A stretch of DNA of 64,000 bases from Bettongia penicillata ogilbyi (GCA_023548195.1 JAJHZJ010000808.1:1-64000); one strand, 5' to 3'; counted from the stretch's first letter, positions 12,482-26,689 are shown. Program-made: numbers and translations. The notes: generated by a model not told the origin, from the sequence alone.

Positions 12482-12539
12482 CATGAAAAATTAATCAACC
12501 ATCCACAGAGCACTAAAAGATTGTCTACAAATCCTTCAG
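12482..12539 (+). CDS. Internal coding exon (58 bp) of a host gene, upstream of the death-domain exon
   Basis: Seen: a textbook acceptor, with a pyrimidine tract from cttctcctgctcctctgcct to tctaatag ending at 12481 and a branch-like ttaatgac about 45 bases upstream. At the other side is a strong donor, cag|gtaggt, at 12539/12540. Only one of the three frames is open: it starts at the first base (HEKLINHPQSTKRLSTNPS) and ends with one spare base, G. The exon at 14539 begins with two bases that complete this codon (G+AA), so the phases agree. Inference: the two exons belong to one transcript whose earlier exons lie to the left. The peptide itself shows no known domain. Confidence 0.62.
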
Positions 12540-14859
<2,320 letters not shown>

Positions 14860-15640
14860 CGTTGGTTTTCTATTTTTGCTCCCTTGGGGAAAATGTTAAT
14901 GTAAATTTTGGAGAGAGTTTCTGTCAAAATTATATTACCAGCTTCCATATACCATAGTTTAATTTTTTAGATAGATGGGCTCTTAAAATCAATTAAGACA
15001 AACAGAAGGGCTAATCAGACGATAAAAGGAAGTTCATAGATCTGAGTGCTTCTTCATGGTTCAGCAATTAAATTCAGCAAACTTAATGTTCAGCAAACTT
15101 AATTCCCTCTGGTATGCCCAACTTAACAGTTTAAGTTTTTTAATGGCTTTGTTGTTTCCCAAATTTATTTTCTTAGCACTGAAATGTAAATGTCACATGT
15201 GACATATGACTCATCATTTAGTAGTACTAAATGGAATGAAACTAGACAACCATGAGATCTAGAAACCAATTCACTACTCCAACCTCCATAAGATGTCACA
15301 TAGACTCAGCTAGAAAGTATAGACACTGAACCATCTGGATTAGATGTTCTTGACACAGATATCTGTAGAAACAGAAGTGACAAAAATAAAGTAATTTTGA
15401 TATTTATAAACACAGTAAAACTTCACATATACAAATCTACACATTTAGAATTTATATTCAATCAGAGTTAGGCTAGTCTAAAATTCATTTTTTTTATTAT
15501 CGATGAAAAGTAAGATTGCTAACAAAATGAATAATATATGAAGGATTCTAAGAGTCTTTGAGTTATTTAAGAAAACCAGCCACTTTAAAGTATCTTAACA
15601 TTTTAAATCATTTGCACACAAATGATTTATTATTCCTTAT
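14860..15640. other. Probable 3'UTR and flank of the death-domain gene; no other gene seen
   Basis: AT-rich and apparently unique. A short direct repeat, attcagcaaacttaatgttc then cagcaaacttaattccc, occurs at 15072-15106. The alternative polyadenylation hexamer at 15385 lies here. Confidence 0.4.
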
Positions 15641-15644
15641 GTAG

Positions 15645-15870
15645 TATTCAGGAGATAAGCATGGTATAGTGGATAAAGAGTTGGTCTCAGAACAAGGGAA
15701 ATCTGGATTCAAGTACCTTCTCTGATACGTATTGGCTGTGTCACACTTAACCTTTTTGAGATTTAGACATCTCTCCAAGACTATAAATTGCAGAGAAGGT
15801 GCAAATTTGCATTGGTAGACATAGTGTCCTATTTGAGAATTCCCTGTATCACTAAAATCACAGCGTCCTA
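15645..15870 (+). mobile_element. Ther-1/MIR-family SINE with the L2-type tail
   Basis: Head: gcatggtatagtggataaag and agttggtctcagaac. Body: ggctgtgtcacacttaacc. Tail: gactataaattgcagagaag and gcattggtagacatagtgtc. The tail is the L2-like end found in therian CORE-SINEs. Confidence 0.75.
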
Positions 15871-15979
15871 TATTAATTGTAAATATATGTCCTTGAGGAT
15901 AATGAATCTTGTCTCTTCATTAAAGTAGCTTCAGCAGTTTCTACACAGAAAAGCTACTTTGAAATACTTTGTTCTAGAG

Positions 15980-16235
15980 AAGGAAATAAGTATTTACATA
16001 GTACTATGTGCCAAATACTGTGCTGTGTTTTATGCAAATATTATCTCATTGATCCGGACAAAATCCTGGGAAGAAGATGTTCTTTCTATTTCCATTTTAT
16101 AGCTGAAAAAACTGAGGCAAATAGGAATTAAGTGACTTGCCAGGACCACAGAGCTAGACAGCGTCTGATTTGAACTCGTCTTCTTGACTTTGGGTCCAGT
16201 GCTATATATGCTGCACCACTTAGCCTTCAAGTCTT
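15980..16235 (-). mobile_element. CORE-SINE (MIR/Mar type), antisense
   Basis: Contains, as complement, the run from tatttacatagtactatgtg through attatctcattgatcc, gaaaaaactgaggcaaatag, taagtgacttgccaggacc and gatttgaactcgtcttcttg, ending at the SINE head near 16230. Confidence 0.75.
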
Positions 16236-16689
16236 GAATGAGTTTTTTCAGTACAAATTTGCAGTCTCTCATTTAAATAGCCCCGAGTTCTGCCAGTCTA
16301 TATTAGTGAAGTTTTCTGAAGGCAAAGAGACCTTGTATTTTATAAACTTTTATCGATCTCTACACCCACGGATGTCCTACAGAGTCGATCATAAATGTTT
16401 GTTGAATAAACAAATAAATGAAAACTTTCCAAACACACATATTCCTTCTGTTGCATTTATGGTTATGTTAGAGGACAATTTTCACGAATAAACTTTTTTT
16501 TTTTAAATTAAAAGAGCCAATGTGTTTTAATGATTTGTATGTTTTCATGAAAAAAGAGGAAACAATGAATATTTTAGGTGTATTGTTAGTCACTAAACCT
16601 CCTAGTGCCCTCTATAACTCTCTATGATTATTAGGTGTTCAAGAAGTGAGCAAGTGTCAATTACTGTGGTGCAAAAGAGGAACGGGAGA

Positions 16690-16945
16690 AAAGCATTCCA
16701 TTTTAGCTACCACCCCTAGATTCAATGCGGTCCAGTACTGGCCACACATTTGAAAAAGAGATTTGTAAAATTGCAATCACAATGGGCAAACTACTGGACT
16801 TAAACATTTCAAGGATGATAAAGGAATCATTGTCAACAAATTTAAAGTGCCCTTGGATGAACTAGAAACTGAAGTTCAATTGCATTGGAATTAGAATAGA
16901 TCTATTCCTACAGATAGCATAATTCAAAAAATAAAAGGCAAATAA
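16690..16945 (+). pseudogene. Copy 1 of an unidentified pseudogene/low-copy repeat (B segment)
   Basis: Aligns base by base with the reverse complement of 20748-21030: shared blocks include gctaccacccctagattcaa, gagatttgtaaaattgcaat, aaacatttcaaggatga and gatgaactagaaactgaag. The reading frame equivalent to LGLNISRMN and LLDELETEA of the other copy is visible here but broken. The parent gene is not recognised. Two copies in opposite orientation, 4 kb apart, imply retroposition of a host or repeat transcript or local duplication. Confidence 0.6.
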
Positions 16946-17084
16946 TTATTCAAAGAAGATAAATAGTTCTAGGAAACTATAAATAACCTGAGAGTAATAT
17001 ATTCTATGGAAATAAATGATATCAGATAAAATATTCCTCAATAGTACTTCTGTTAATGAAAGAACAAATTGAAGAGACATTCTT

Positions 17085-17345
17085 GTTATTAAAATATAAC
17101 CACAGAAATGATGCGTAAGAGCATGGATACTATGGAAATATGTTTTGCATGACTGCACATAAATAATCTTTATAAAATTGCTTGCCTTCTCAAGGAGGGG
17201 GAAAGGGAGAGAGGAAGAGGGGGAACACTAGACACAGAGACAGAAAGAGAAAGAAAGTTGAGCTAAAAATTTAAAGAAAGTATTGCAAATTATTACATGT
17301 ATTTGGAAAAAATGTAAAAATTTTCACTTGAAAAAAGAAATGCTA
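17085..17345 (+). repeat. L1/HAL1-like 3' terminal segment
   Basis: The order catggatactatggaaatat, ttgcatgactgcacat, attgcttgccttctcaagg, a GA-rich run and an AT-rich end recurs in diverged form at 33080-33210 (aacatggttaatataaaaat, cttctcattgggtggaggaa). The family is uncertain. Confidence 0.45.
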
Positions 17346-18344
17346 TAGAACACATTAAGCTATATTCCAGGATATTTATAAAAAAGAACCAAAGGAGTTT
17401 GTTAAGGGAGGAGGACATTTGGTGCCAAACTATCTTGAAATACCCTGTAGAATATCAGGTCTTTGAGACCATGAAATATTAGAGTTTTGTCTTCGTAGTA
17501 GTAGAACACCTTGTATATGGAAGAGCCTTAATAAAAGGTTGTTGAATTGAAATAACATCAAATGTGCTGAAGAACACGAAATATTATTTCTAAAATGAAT
17601 ATCAACCTTACTATTGATTTTTAAAACAATAGTTTTTACCAAAGATCTGCTTATCTGTTTTTGGCAGGAATGCTAGCCTAGAGGGAAGTCAGGAATTGCA
17701 CAGTGCAGAAGGACCTGGTTACAGGTCTTGATGTAATTCCAAGACATGATGAATACCCTCCCTATTTTTCATGGATAGGATATAGGAGGCTTAAGATTGG
17801 ACTTCAGAAATATGAACTTGTATTAGAAGGTTAGAGGGTAAAAGAATGTGATCCAGCTAAAAAAGAGATGGACCTGAACTGTCTAACATTTGTAGCGAAG
17901 CAAAAGTGGTGATAATCTTCGGGTAGAAGTGAAGGTGGCCAAGCTCTTCAAGGAGCATTTTCTGGTGCTCCAAGGAATGAAGGCATGGATTTGTAAGTGT
18001 CAGTTGGTGAAAATGCATCTAGTAATTCTCGGAGTAAGTAGTGGTATTTAGATACTGTTGTGGGATACCAATATGACTTCTTATATTGTTGGCATCAACA
18101 AGAGAAAGTTTTGCTATCTTCCCCAGAGCAGGTAGCCAGGATGTTACAGAGAGTCCCTCGAGACTTGTTCAGACTGAAAACTCCTATTCCTAGTGATTCA
18201 TGTGGAGACAAAGGATAGAACAAGGAGGACTAGGAAGTACTTTTTTGTATCATGAAGTCCTGGGCACACTGTCAACTTTAGGTCACATCTGATATTTTCA
18301 TTGTCATTATTAAGTGAAGCAGGAAGATTCAGGTGAGAAATTCA
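17346..18344. other. No gene seen
   Basis: About 1 kb of apparently unique, moderately AT-rich sequence. I saw no exon with two good splice sites and no recognisable repeat. Confidence 0.45.
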
Positions 18345-18650
18345 TTCAGTTTGTCAGTCAATAAACATTTGTGAAGCATTTATTATAATTCAGGCACTGT
18401 GCTAAGAGCTGGGAACACAAATGCAAGCAGAAAGAAAAACAGTCCATAATCTCAAGGAGCTTATATTTTGATGGGGAAGATAAAGCAGAAAAGGAAGCAG
18501 AAAAGGATATGGGTGGGGAATGAAGACATTTGGTGTAGAGGGATGATAAAGATATATACCAGAGAAGAATGAAGAAATTCCATGAGCTGGAGTGTCTTCC
18601 AAAAGGGGAGAGTCTGAGAGTAGGCATCCAATCAGAGGGAGAGGTCAAGG
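18345..18650 (+). repeat. Ancient mammalian interspersed repeat
   Basis: Contains caataaacatttgtgaagca, gcactgtgctaagagctggg and caaggagcttatattttgat, a common ancient-repeat signature (L2/L3/MIR-like 3' end). A diverged relative lies at 28640-28830. The exact family is not assigned. Confidence 0.5.
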
Positions 18651-19295
18651 GGCAGAGATTACTTTCAGCGTGTGGATTCTAGGACTAGAGTGAACTTCCA
18701 GGACTAAGAGGTTTCTGAGGCATGATGGAGAAAGTCCAGAGTGCAAGCCTGGATTTGGGAAATGATTAGTTAATGAAAAAATACAATCTGAGAATGGGAA
18801 TTCTCCGAATTTGGATATCTACGTCAAATTCAAGAATTTCAACAAAAGGATTTATAACATAGGAATTGCTATAGTGGGTTCAAAACACAGGAATTCTATA
18901 CCAAAATATAAGAATAATGGAATCTTGCTCATAAATAGGAAAAACAACTTCAGGAATATTTGTCTAGAGTCTTTCAAAGCTAATTAAGAGGGTTTTAAAT
19001 TGGAAAAAAAAGACAACTCACATAGATCCGCCAAGCCGGGTACTGTGGAGAAGAGCATATACTCTATAAGATGAACACAGAGGCATGATAATTTATAGGA
19101 CACCATAATTCAAGGAGACAATGGTCACCAAAACCAATGAGCTAGATCTCTATCTACAAATACAAGAATCGGTAAGTAGCGTGAACTGCTGATAAAAATA
19201 CAAGAATGCCAATTTTACCTCCTAGGTATCATTGAGACTTAAGGAATTAGGGCTGACTGATTCATGCTTTAAATATTTTATTCAGCTTTATGATA
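18651..19295. other. No gene seen
   Basis: Unassigned sequence without a credible exon. It contains runs such as gaatttggatatctacgtc but nothing recognisable. Confidence 0.4.
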
Positions 19296-19299
19296 ATAA

Positions 19300-19490
19300 T
19301 TATTCAACCTTGCAACAGCTTTATTAGGTGAATACTATGAGCATAATTATCTCTATTTTAATGATGGAAAAACTGAATCAGAGAGATGTTAAGTGACTTC
19401 CTCATGGTCATACAACTAGTAAGACTCGGTAGAAAGAATTGAACTCAGATCTTTCATGATTTCAAGTCCAACATTGTTTCTACTGTAGGA
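19300..19490 (-). mobile_element. MIR/CORE-SINE, antisense
   Basis: Complement signature: attatctctattttaatgat, gaaaaactgaatcagagaga, taagtgacttcctcatggtc and attgaactcagatctttcat. Confidence 0.7.
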
Positions 19491-19659
19491 TGATTTCTTC
19501 TAACATTTAAGGTGATAAGTCCTGCTGTATTATTTCCTGGTCAGGCAACAGCTAGAGTCCTACGTTAAGCTCTGGGTGCCACATTTCAGAAATGATATAG
19601 ACAACGGCATGAGTCAGACATTTCATTAGGCTATGGACTTTGACAACCACTTATTATCT

Positions 19660-20265
19660 TAGAATGGGTTCCTGCCTTTTGCCAAACACAAACAATATCA
19701 AACAGCTACACTTTGGCTACGGAACCATTCCTCATGTTGAGACAGATAAGTCTGCTTGTCCTTCAGTACATCAATAGGTTTTCCTTTATTTAAACAACCA
19801 TTAATTGCAGATCAGTGTAGGAGATTTTGACAGTGGTGGGTTTTTAAAACATTTGTTAGGAATCTTTTTTTCCATAAATCCTCTGTCGCTATGACCTTTT
19901 CCTGCTACATCATAGAACAGGGAAAAAATCTACAAAGGCAAAATGTTGCATCCTTTGATGGGCTATATAATGACTACCTATACTTTTCATGCCAATCAGA
20001 CTGGAAATACATTTTAGTCCTATTTTCTTCCCTGGAATCATGTTCAATCTAGCCTGATAAGGACCTTTGAGATAATATTGGTGATCTAATCTTGGGATAT
20101 CGCAGATCAGATCTTCAGATGAAATAAGCGATGGCTCTGGATACGAATCAAACTAAATTGAACCACAATAGATGACAAAGGTTGTTTTTTCTGGTTCTTC
20201 CTCATTTTGTCTTATTCAGTGAAACTGGTGGCAGCATTATCTTCATATAAATTTTTAAAAGTTCT
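19660..20265 (-). repeat. Duplicated ~600-bp segment, copy 1 (fossil coding, - strand)
   Basis: Aligns in the same orientation with 25190-25805 over about 600 bp: shared blocks include attgagacagataag, catcaataggttttcctt, gcatcctttgatgggctata, ctggaatcatgttcaatcta and gtggcagcattatcttcata. On the - strand a frame reading DIPRLDHQYYLKGPYQAR, then MQHFAFVDFFP, runs for about 60 codons, so it looks like decayed coding sequence. The other copy has stops and indels in it. I do not recognise the protein. Confidence 0.65.
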
Positions 20266-20747
20266 TAATGAATCTAAAATAAATAATGAACACATGGAAT
20301 ATTCAATCATAAGTGATATAATTTTATTCATGCTGCTGAATGAATTAGAATTCAAACTTCATTTTAAAAAATGAGTAAATTTAAGTTAAGAAAGCAAACT
20401 AAAAATGAAACACAAAACAGCAAGTCTCTGATGTAGTGATAACCACGGAAAAATGCCATGAGATTTTATGACATTTAACTTTAACTTGATAATATGTTAA
20501 CCCAAAATGACAAAAATAGATTAAAGATTATTTATCTTCTTATCTCAGATGAGATGTTATTTCAATTTAAATCAATCCATCACATAACGATAATTAAATG
20601 AAAAAGTAAATTCTTCTGTAATGTACAAAATAATGAGTGAGTCAAGGAAATGTTGGGACATTTTACTTTGCTTTTTGCATGTGTTACTTTTGAAAAAACT
20701 TTTTTCATATGAACATCTTGTAAAAGATTAGCTAGCAATAAATGCAT

Positions 20748-21032
20748 TTATAGAAGTCTTGGAATATGAAAAACTGATCCCATTCCTTTAACAAACTGAG
20801 CAACTCTCTTGTGATGTTCTGTAGGAACAGATCTATTATGATCCCAATGCAATTGAGCTTCAGTTTCTAATTCATCCAAGAGCACTTTAAATTTTGTTGA
20901 CAGCGATTCCCTATTCATCCTTGAAATGTTTAAGCCCAGAAATTTGCCCATTGTGGTTAAAATTTTACAAATCCCTTTTTCAAATGCATGGTCAGTACTG
21001 GGCCACATTGAATCTAGAGGTGGTAGCTGAAA
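20748..21032 (-). pseudogene. Copy 2 of the unidentified pseudogene (B segment), 3' part
   Basis: On the - strand this reads about 90 codons without a stop from 21018 to 20751, including HAFEKGICKILTTMGKFLG, LLDELETEAQLHW and HHKRVAQFVKG. A stop follows, then AT-rich 3'UTR-like sequence. It matches the + strand copy at 16690-16945, which has lost the frame. A SINE (21033-21338) splits it from its upstream part. It looks like the end of a retroposed coding sequence. The parent gene is not recognised, and it could instead be an unclassified transposon ORF. Confidence 0.55.
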
Positions 21033-21338
21033 GGGGGCAGCAAGGTGGTGCAGTGGATAGAGCACCAGTGCAGGTGAGCTCAAATCTCACCTCAGACATT
21101 TGACACTCACTAGCTGTGTGACCTTGGGCAAGTCACTTAACCCCAATTGCCTCATCCTGGGTCATCTGCAGTCATCCTGATGAATATCTGGTCACTGGAT
21201 TCAGATGACTCTGGAGGACAGGTAAGGCTGGTGACCTGCACAGCCCTCCCTCACTCAAAAACAAAGTCAAGTGCAAGTCATGTCATTGTTTCTCTGATGG
21301 CATGGTCTTCTTCAGCAATGAAGGATGAACACACACCA
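21033..21338 (+). mobile_element. WSINE-type tRNA SINE, full length, with TSD
   Basis: Head gggggcagcaaggtggtgca, then gtggatagagcacc, gaccttgggcaagtcactta, and a long unique tail with gatgaatatctggtcactgg and ttctctgatggcatggtctt. Imperfect 11-bp target duplications flank it: ggtagctgaaa at 21022-21032 and ggtaactaaaa at 21339-21349. The tail type is one I associate with Australian marsupials. Inserted inside the pseudogene. Confidence 0.8.
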
Positions 21339-21349
21339 GGTAACTAAAA

Positions 21350-22384
21350 TGAAATGATTTTCTCCTGTTCATCCTTTGCATCATGAGAGGACTCAAATAT
21401 ATAATTAGCATAAGTGGATATTTTTCCTTTCTTAACTGGGGGCATTGATATATTGTTCTCTATACATATTTTCACACTGTCTGCAATTATTGGCTTCCTG
21501 TCACAGCCCAAGAATTATACAAACTATTTAATCCTTGTCATTGAAGGAGGTTGAGATTTGCAGCTTGAAGAGGCTTACTTACTTTTACTACCATCTGGAG
21601 AGCGGGATGCATCACATGAAGTCTAAGGAGGAGTCTGAATGACTTGGTTCATGGATAAAGCTCCTGACTTTTTAGGGTCAGCAAGAGAAGTTGTGGTAAT
21701 CTCTTGTATACTTGGAAAATGATGAAGTCCTTTTGTTTGATAGCAGCCACCATTTCACCTCTTCATGTTCATTATGTTTTTGGCCATAACTTCAAAGTCT
21801 TCCATTGCCATCCTACCTCTTGTGAACTTTTTTCCTTTACTTTCTACAGGAACCATAAGACTCTCATATGGGAAGGTTAAAAGAGTCTGGATAAGGCATA
21901 CACAGTCCTGTTTTGCTTACTTGAAATGTCAAAATCTGCTAGAATCAGGTTCAATCAATGCTAATAACAATGTGCATAGAGTATTTTACTGTATTTTACA
22001 TTTTGTTTGAACTCCTACTTTAATTCAGACAAAGCAAATTTGCTACCAAAACACACTCATAAGTGATCGACCGGGAATTTTATGAATGCCAGTGACCTTT
22101 AGCTGGTGAAAAATGACTGAGCATCAGTTATTAATAGCCCCTGGACAGACACAAAATGTTCAGCTGAATATTGTCAAAGTATCACACCTCAATGGATATC
22201 TGCTTGTGGTGTCCATGATCATCAGTGCTGTAGACAATTATTGATATCTTTTTTCCATTTAGTAAAGACATGATTATGTACTGCACAAGACAGGCCATAA
22301 AGATGTAATTTTAGATGCAGAGAGGTGGTATTTCAAGGAGATTATTGCATACTTTACCAGTATGGAAGCAGGTTGACAAGATTT
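21350..22384 (-). pseudogene. Upstream part of the unidentified pseudogene
   Basis: On the - strand short coding-like stretches occur in shifting frames, for example MPPVKKGKISTYANYIFESS just upstream of the SINE, and SRSPDGSKSK and GRMAMEDFEVMAKN further 5'. This is decayed coding sequence with several frame breaks. It is probably continuous with 20748-21032 once the SINE is removed. The identity is unknown. Its 5' end may continue past the HAL1 insertion at 22399 into 25181 onward. Confidence 0.45.
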
Positions 22385-22398
22385 AGAAATAAATCTTT
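22385..22398. repeat. HAL1 target-site duplication, left
   Basis: agaaataaatcttt here is repeated exactly at 25167-25180, bracketing the HAL1. Confidence 0.88.
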
Positions 22399-23389
22399 TT
22401 TTTTTTTAACAAATTTATTTATTTAACTTTTTACATCCATTTTCACAAAATTTTGGGTTCCAAATTTTCTCCCCATTTGTCCCCTCCCCCCACCCCAATA
22501 CACCAAGCATTCTAATTTCCCCTATCACCAATCTGCCCTCTCTTCTATCATTCCTCCCTTACCTTGTCCCCATCTTCCCTTTTGTCCTGTAGGGCCAGAT
22601 AACTTTCTATTCCTCATTACCTGTATTTCTTATTTCCTAGTAGCAAGAACAATACTCAACAGTTATTCCTAAAACTTTGAGTTCCTACTTCTCCCCATCC
22701 CTCCCTCCCCACCCATTTCCTTTGGGAAGGTAGGCATTTCAATACAGGCCATATCTGTGTAGTTTTGCAAATGACTTCCATAACAGTTGTGTTGTGTAAG
22801 ACTAACTACATTTCCCTCCATCCTATCCTGCCCCGCATTGCTTCTATTCTCTCTTTTGATCCTGTTCCTCCCCAACAGTGTTGATTTCAAATTGCTCCTT
22901 TCTCCCATTGCCCTCCTTTCCATCATTCCCCCCCACCCTGCTTATCCCCTTCCCCCTCCTTTCCTATATTATAAGATAGGTTTTCTTACCAAAATGAGTG
23001 TGCATTTTACTCCTTCCTTTAGTCGAATGTGATGAGAGTAAACTTCTTGTTTTTCTCTCAGCTCCCCTCTTTTTCCCTCCACTAAAAAGTCTCCTGCCTG
23101 CCTCTTCTATGAGGGATAATTTGCCCCATTCCATTTCTCCCTCTCTCCTCCCAATACATTTCTCTCTCACTGCTTAACTTCATTTTTTTAAGATGTGATC
23201 CCATCCTATTCAATTAACTCTGTGCTCTCTGTCTCTGTGTGTGCTTGCACATGTGTGTAATCCTACCAACTACCCAGATACTGAAAACTTTCAAGAGTTA
23301 CAAATATTGTCTTTCCATGTAGGAATGTAAACAGTTCAACTTTAGTAAGTCCCTTATGACTTCTCTTTGCTGTTTGCCTTTTCATGCTC

Positions 23390-24490
23390 CTCTTGATTCT
23401 TGTGTTTGAAAGTCAAATTTTCTTTTCGGCTCTGGTCTTTTCATCAAGAATGCTTGAAAGTCCTCTATTTCATTGAAAGACCATATTTTCTCCTGAATTA
23501 TTATACTCAGTTTTGCTGGGTAGATGATTCTTGGTTTGAGTCCTAGTTCCTTTGACTTCTGGAATATCATATTCCATGCCCTTCAATCCCTTAATGTAGA
23601 AGCTGTTAAATCTTGTGTTATCCTGATTGTATTTCCACAATACTGGAATTGTTTCTTTCTAGCTGCTTGCAATATTTTCTCCTTGACCTGGGAATTCTGG
23701 AATTTGGCCACAACATTGCTAGGAGTTTCTCTTTTTGGATCTCTTTCAGCGGTGATCGATGGATGCCTTCAATACTTATTTTGCCCTCTGGTTCTAGAAT
23801 CTCAGGGCAGTTTTCCTTGATAATTTCATGGAAGATGATACCTAGACTCTTTTTTTGATCATGGCTTTCAGGTAGTCCCATCATTTTTAAATTGTTTCTC
23901 CTGGATCTATTTTCCAGGTCAGTTATTTTTCCCATGAGATATTTCACATTCTCTTCCATTTTTTCATTCTTTTGGTTTTGTTTTGTGATTTCTTGGTTTC
24001 TCATAAAGTCATTAGCCCTCCATCTGTTCCATTCTAATTTTGAGAGAACTATTTTCTTCAGTGAGCTTTTGAACTTCCTTTTCCATTTGGCTAATTCTGC
24101 TTTTGAAAGCATTCTTCTCCTCATTGGCTTTTTGAACCTCTTTTGCCAATTGAGTTAGCCTATTTTTCAAGGTGTTATTTTCTTCAGCATTTTTTGGGGT
24201 CTCATTTAGCAAGGTGTTGACCCATTTTTCATGCTTTTCTTGAATCTCATTTCTCTTCCCAGTTTTTCCTCCACCTCTCTAACTTGATTTTCAAAATATT
24301 TTTTGAGCTTTTCCATGGCCTGAGCCCATTGAATATTTATTTCGGATGTTTGGGATACAGAAGCCTTGACTTCTATGTCTTTCCCTGATGGTAAGCATTG
24401 TTCTTCCTCATCAGAAAGATAAGGAGGAAATATCTATTCACCAAGGAAGTAACCTTCTATGGTCTTATCTTTCTTCCCTTTTCTGGGCAT
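23390..24490 (-). pseudogene. HAL1 ORF1, broken
   Basis: ATG at 24490 (- strand) begins MPRKGKKDKTIEGYF, like the other ORF1 starts, but a stop follows after about 18 codons. Open stretches 24212-24012 and 24124-23618 keep the coiled coil (QMEKEVQKLTEENSSLK), the central DLENRSRRNNLKMMGLPES and GIHRSPLKEIQKEKLL. The stretch 23570-23382 keeps the C-terminus. The frame changes at least twice. Confidence 0.8.
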
Positions 24491-25146
24491 TTTCCCAGCC
24501 AGTTACTTGACTTCTGAGATTCATTTCCACACCCACCTCGCCTCCAGATCTGCCCAGCTAGTGCTTGGGGTTTGAGATTTAAATGCTGCTTCCCAACCTC
24601 AGGGCTTTCAGTGGGGGCAGGGCTGCTATTCAGTGTGAGATTAAGTTCAGCTGCTGGGATGGGAGCAGGGCCACCACCAGGGACTCAGTTCCCTCAGGGG
24701 GTTTATGTGGAAACCTTCAACAATGGATCTGAGCCCCTGCTTACTTTGAGAGCTCCTGTCCACTGCTGCCTCTGCTGCTGCCTCCTGAGGTGGCCTGAGT
24801 TATGGGGACACCCTGCTCCCCTCTTGGCGAGCCAAACAGGCTCTCTCACTAACCTTTGGCATCTGTAGGTGGATGGACCTGCATGGCTGCTGGAGATTAC
24901 CTCCCTGAAGCCTGCTTGGATCTGCTCCTCCCCATGCCATGCGGCCAAGGCAGGGCTTGGCTCTGCTCTGGGTCTGGTGTGTGAGGGACCATTGGTGTCA
25001 GTTTTTCAGGGCTCTCTGGAACAGAAATCTCCTCTACTCCGTTGTTGTGTGGCTTCCACTGCTCCAGAATTTGTTGGGAGTTCTTCTTTACAGGTATTTT
25101 ATGGGTTGTGGGTTCAGAGCTAGCTTATGTGAATCTTTCTACTCCA

Positions 25147-25154
25147 CCATCTTG
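25147..25154 (-). promoter_or_regulatory. YY1-like motif at HAL1 5' end
   Basis: CCATCTTG on +, i.e. CAAGATGG at the 5' terminus of the element. The L1 promoter of placental mammals has a YY1 site at the same place, where it positions transcription start. Equivalents occur here at 38287-38294, 53231-53238 and 58222-58230. Confidence 0.5.
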
Positions 25155-25189
25155 GCTCCTCACCCCAGAAATAAATCTTTCTGAAAACT

Positions 25190-25805
25190 TTTCTTAAAAT
25201 CTTTTGATTGTGATCCTTGAACAATATCAATCAGTTACCCTTTGGTTATGGCTCCATCCTTTATATTGAGACAGATAAGCCTGCTTGTCCACACCCAACA
25301 GTTCATCAATAGGTTTTCCTTCATTCAAATAACAATTAATTACACATTAATCCAAGAGATTTTGGCAGTGGCAGTTTTTAAAACATTTATTACCCCTATG
25401 TAAGATCTGAAATCTTTTTTTCTTCAAAAAACCCTCTATCATTGTGAGCTTTATTGACTGCATCATAGAAAAGAAAAAATAATGTCTAAAACAAAATACT
25501 GCATCCTTTGATGGGCTATATAATGACTACAAGTACTTTTCATGACAATCACACTTGAAACAGTTTTTCAGTCCCTATTTTATTCCCTGGAATCATGTTC
25601 AATCTAGGCAGATAAAGACCTTCATGATAATACTGGTGATATAATCTTGGAATATCAGATGAAATAGTTGATGGCTCTAGATAGGAATCAAACTAAATTG
25701 AACCACTCTAGGAGACAAAGTCTGTTTTTCCTGCTTCCTCCTCAGTTTGTGTTATTCAATGAAACTGGTGGCAGCATTATCTTCATATAAATATAAATTT
25801 TTAAC
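25190..25805 (-). repeat. Duplicated ~600-bp segment, copy 2
   Basis: The second copy of 19660-20265, same orientation, with many substitutions and several indels. The - strand frame seen in copy 1 is broken here. It directly follows the right TSD of the HAL1. Without the HAL1 and SINE insertions the two copies would be about 2.4 kb apart. Confidence 0.65.
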
Positions 25806-25934
25806 TGAATTTGGGACATATACATATTCATTATAATTCAGTTTGTTCCTTTTCTTCAAAATAAACTGATTAATATTTTAAGATTAAAAGATATATGAGA
25901 TGATTCAATTAAAACATAAAACTATGGGCCACTA

Positions 25935-26095
25935 ATTCTTCTTTTAAAAAAATTATTCACTTATATTTATTTTCAACATTCACTTTTACAAGATTTTGAA
26001 TTCTAATTTTTCCTCCTCCCTCCCCTCCCCTATCCCCAAGACAGCATGCACTCTGACTTAGGCTACACATGTACAATCACCTTAAACATTTTTTG
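25935..26095 (-). mobile_element. HAL1/L1 3' end, strongly 5' truncated, antisense
   Basis: ttattttcaacattcacttt, aagattttgaattctaattt, pyrimidine run and agacagcatgcactctgac match the 3' ends of the HAL1 copies at 44640 and 59140. Confidence 0.7.
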
Positions 26096-26427
26096 TGGGC
26101 CTCTTATTCTATCCTAGTAGGGTATGATATACAATAAAGATTATAAACAGAGTAAGGTGCTTCATCGGGTACATCTAATGTGGCTATTTTTTTTAACGTA
26201 AGCATAAAATCACAGAGGATAGATAGAACCAATGTTGATACAACAATGTAGTGTGTACACGTGCTCTAAGTGAACTTTTGTTTCCTGCACATTCCTGCAG
26301 CAACTATATGACTTGGTTTGGCATTTATTGCATAATATAAATAAGATAATCCAACTTTAAAGCTAAAAAGACATGTTATGTAGCTTAACAAAATGCAAAG
26401 CCACTTATTTCCTCTAGGTACTATTTG

Positions 26428-26605
26428 TCCTTCGTTCTTGAAGAGGACCATGACATCAGGAAGGTGATGTCATGACTTTCAAATGAACTGGATTTGAGTG
26501 AGGGAGGATTGTGCAAAGTCGCCAACCTTGCTCTCTCCTCTGGAGCCATCTGGGTCCAGGGGCGAGATAAAGGTCAGGACACCTGGAGATGGCCCTACCC
26601 TGTAG
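26428..26605 (-). mobile_element. WSINE-type SINE, antisense, tail part
   Basis: tgtccttcgttcttgaagag, gaccatgacatcagg, gagtgagggaggattgtgc and ctctggagccatctgggtcc are the complement of the tail of the SINE at 21033-21338. Confidence 0.7.
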
Positions 26606-26689
26606 GTATTAGGGTGTGCCCAGAAGACCCTGTATGTAGTATTCCTATGGACATAGAAATCTAGCTGTTTAGAAGAGCATAACCAGGAT

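Larger units (their letters stand above)
22399..25166 (-). mobile_element. HAL1 (half-LINE-1), full length, antisense
   Basis: On the - strand: 5' end gtgaggagccaagatggtgg, a 5'UTR of about 670 bp, a broken ORF1 (24490-23390), then a GA-rich 3' region and a terminal A run (T run at 22399 on +). No ORF2 is present between ORF1 and the tail, which defines half-L1 elements that depend on L1 ORF2p in trans. A 14-bp exact TSD brackets it, so the 2.77-kb length is its true insertion length, not a truncation. Confidence 0.88.
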
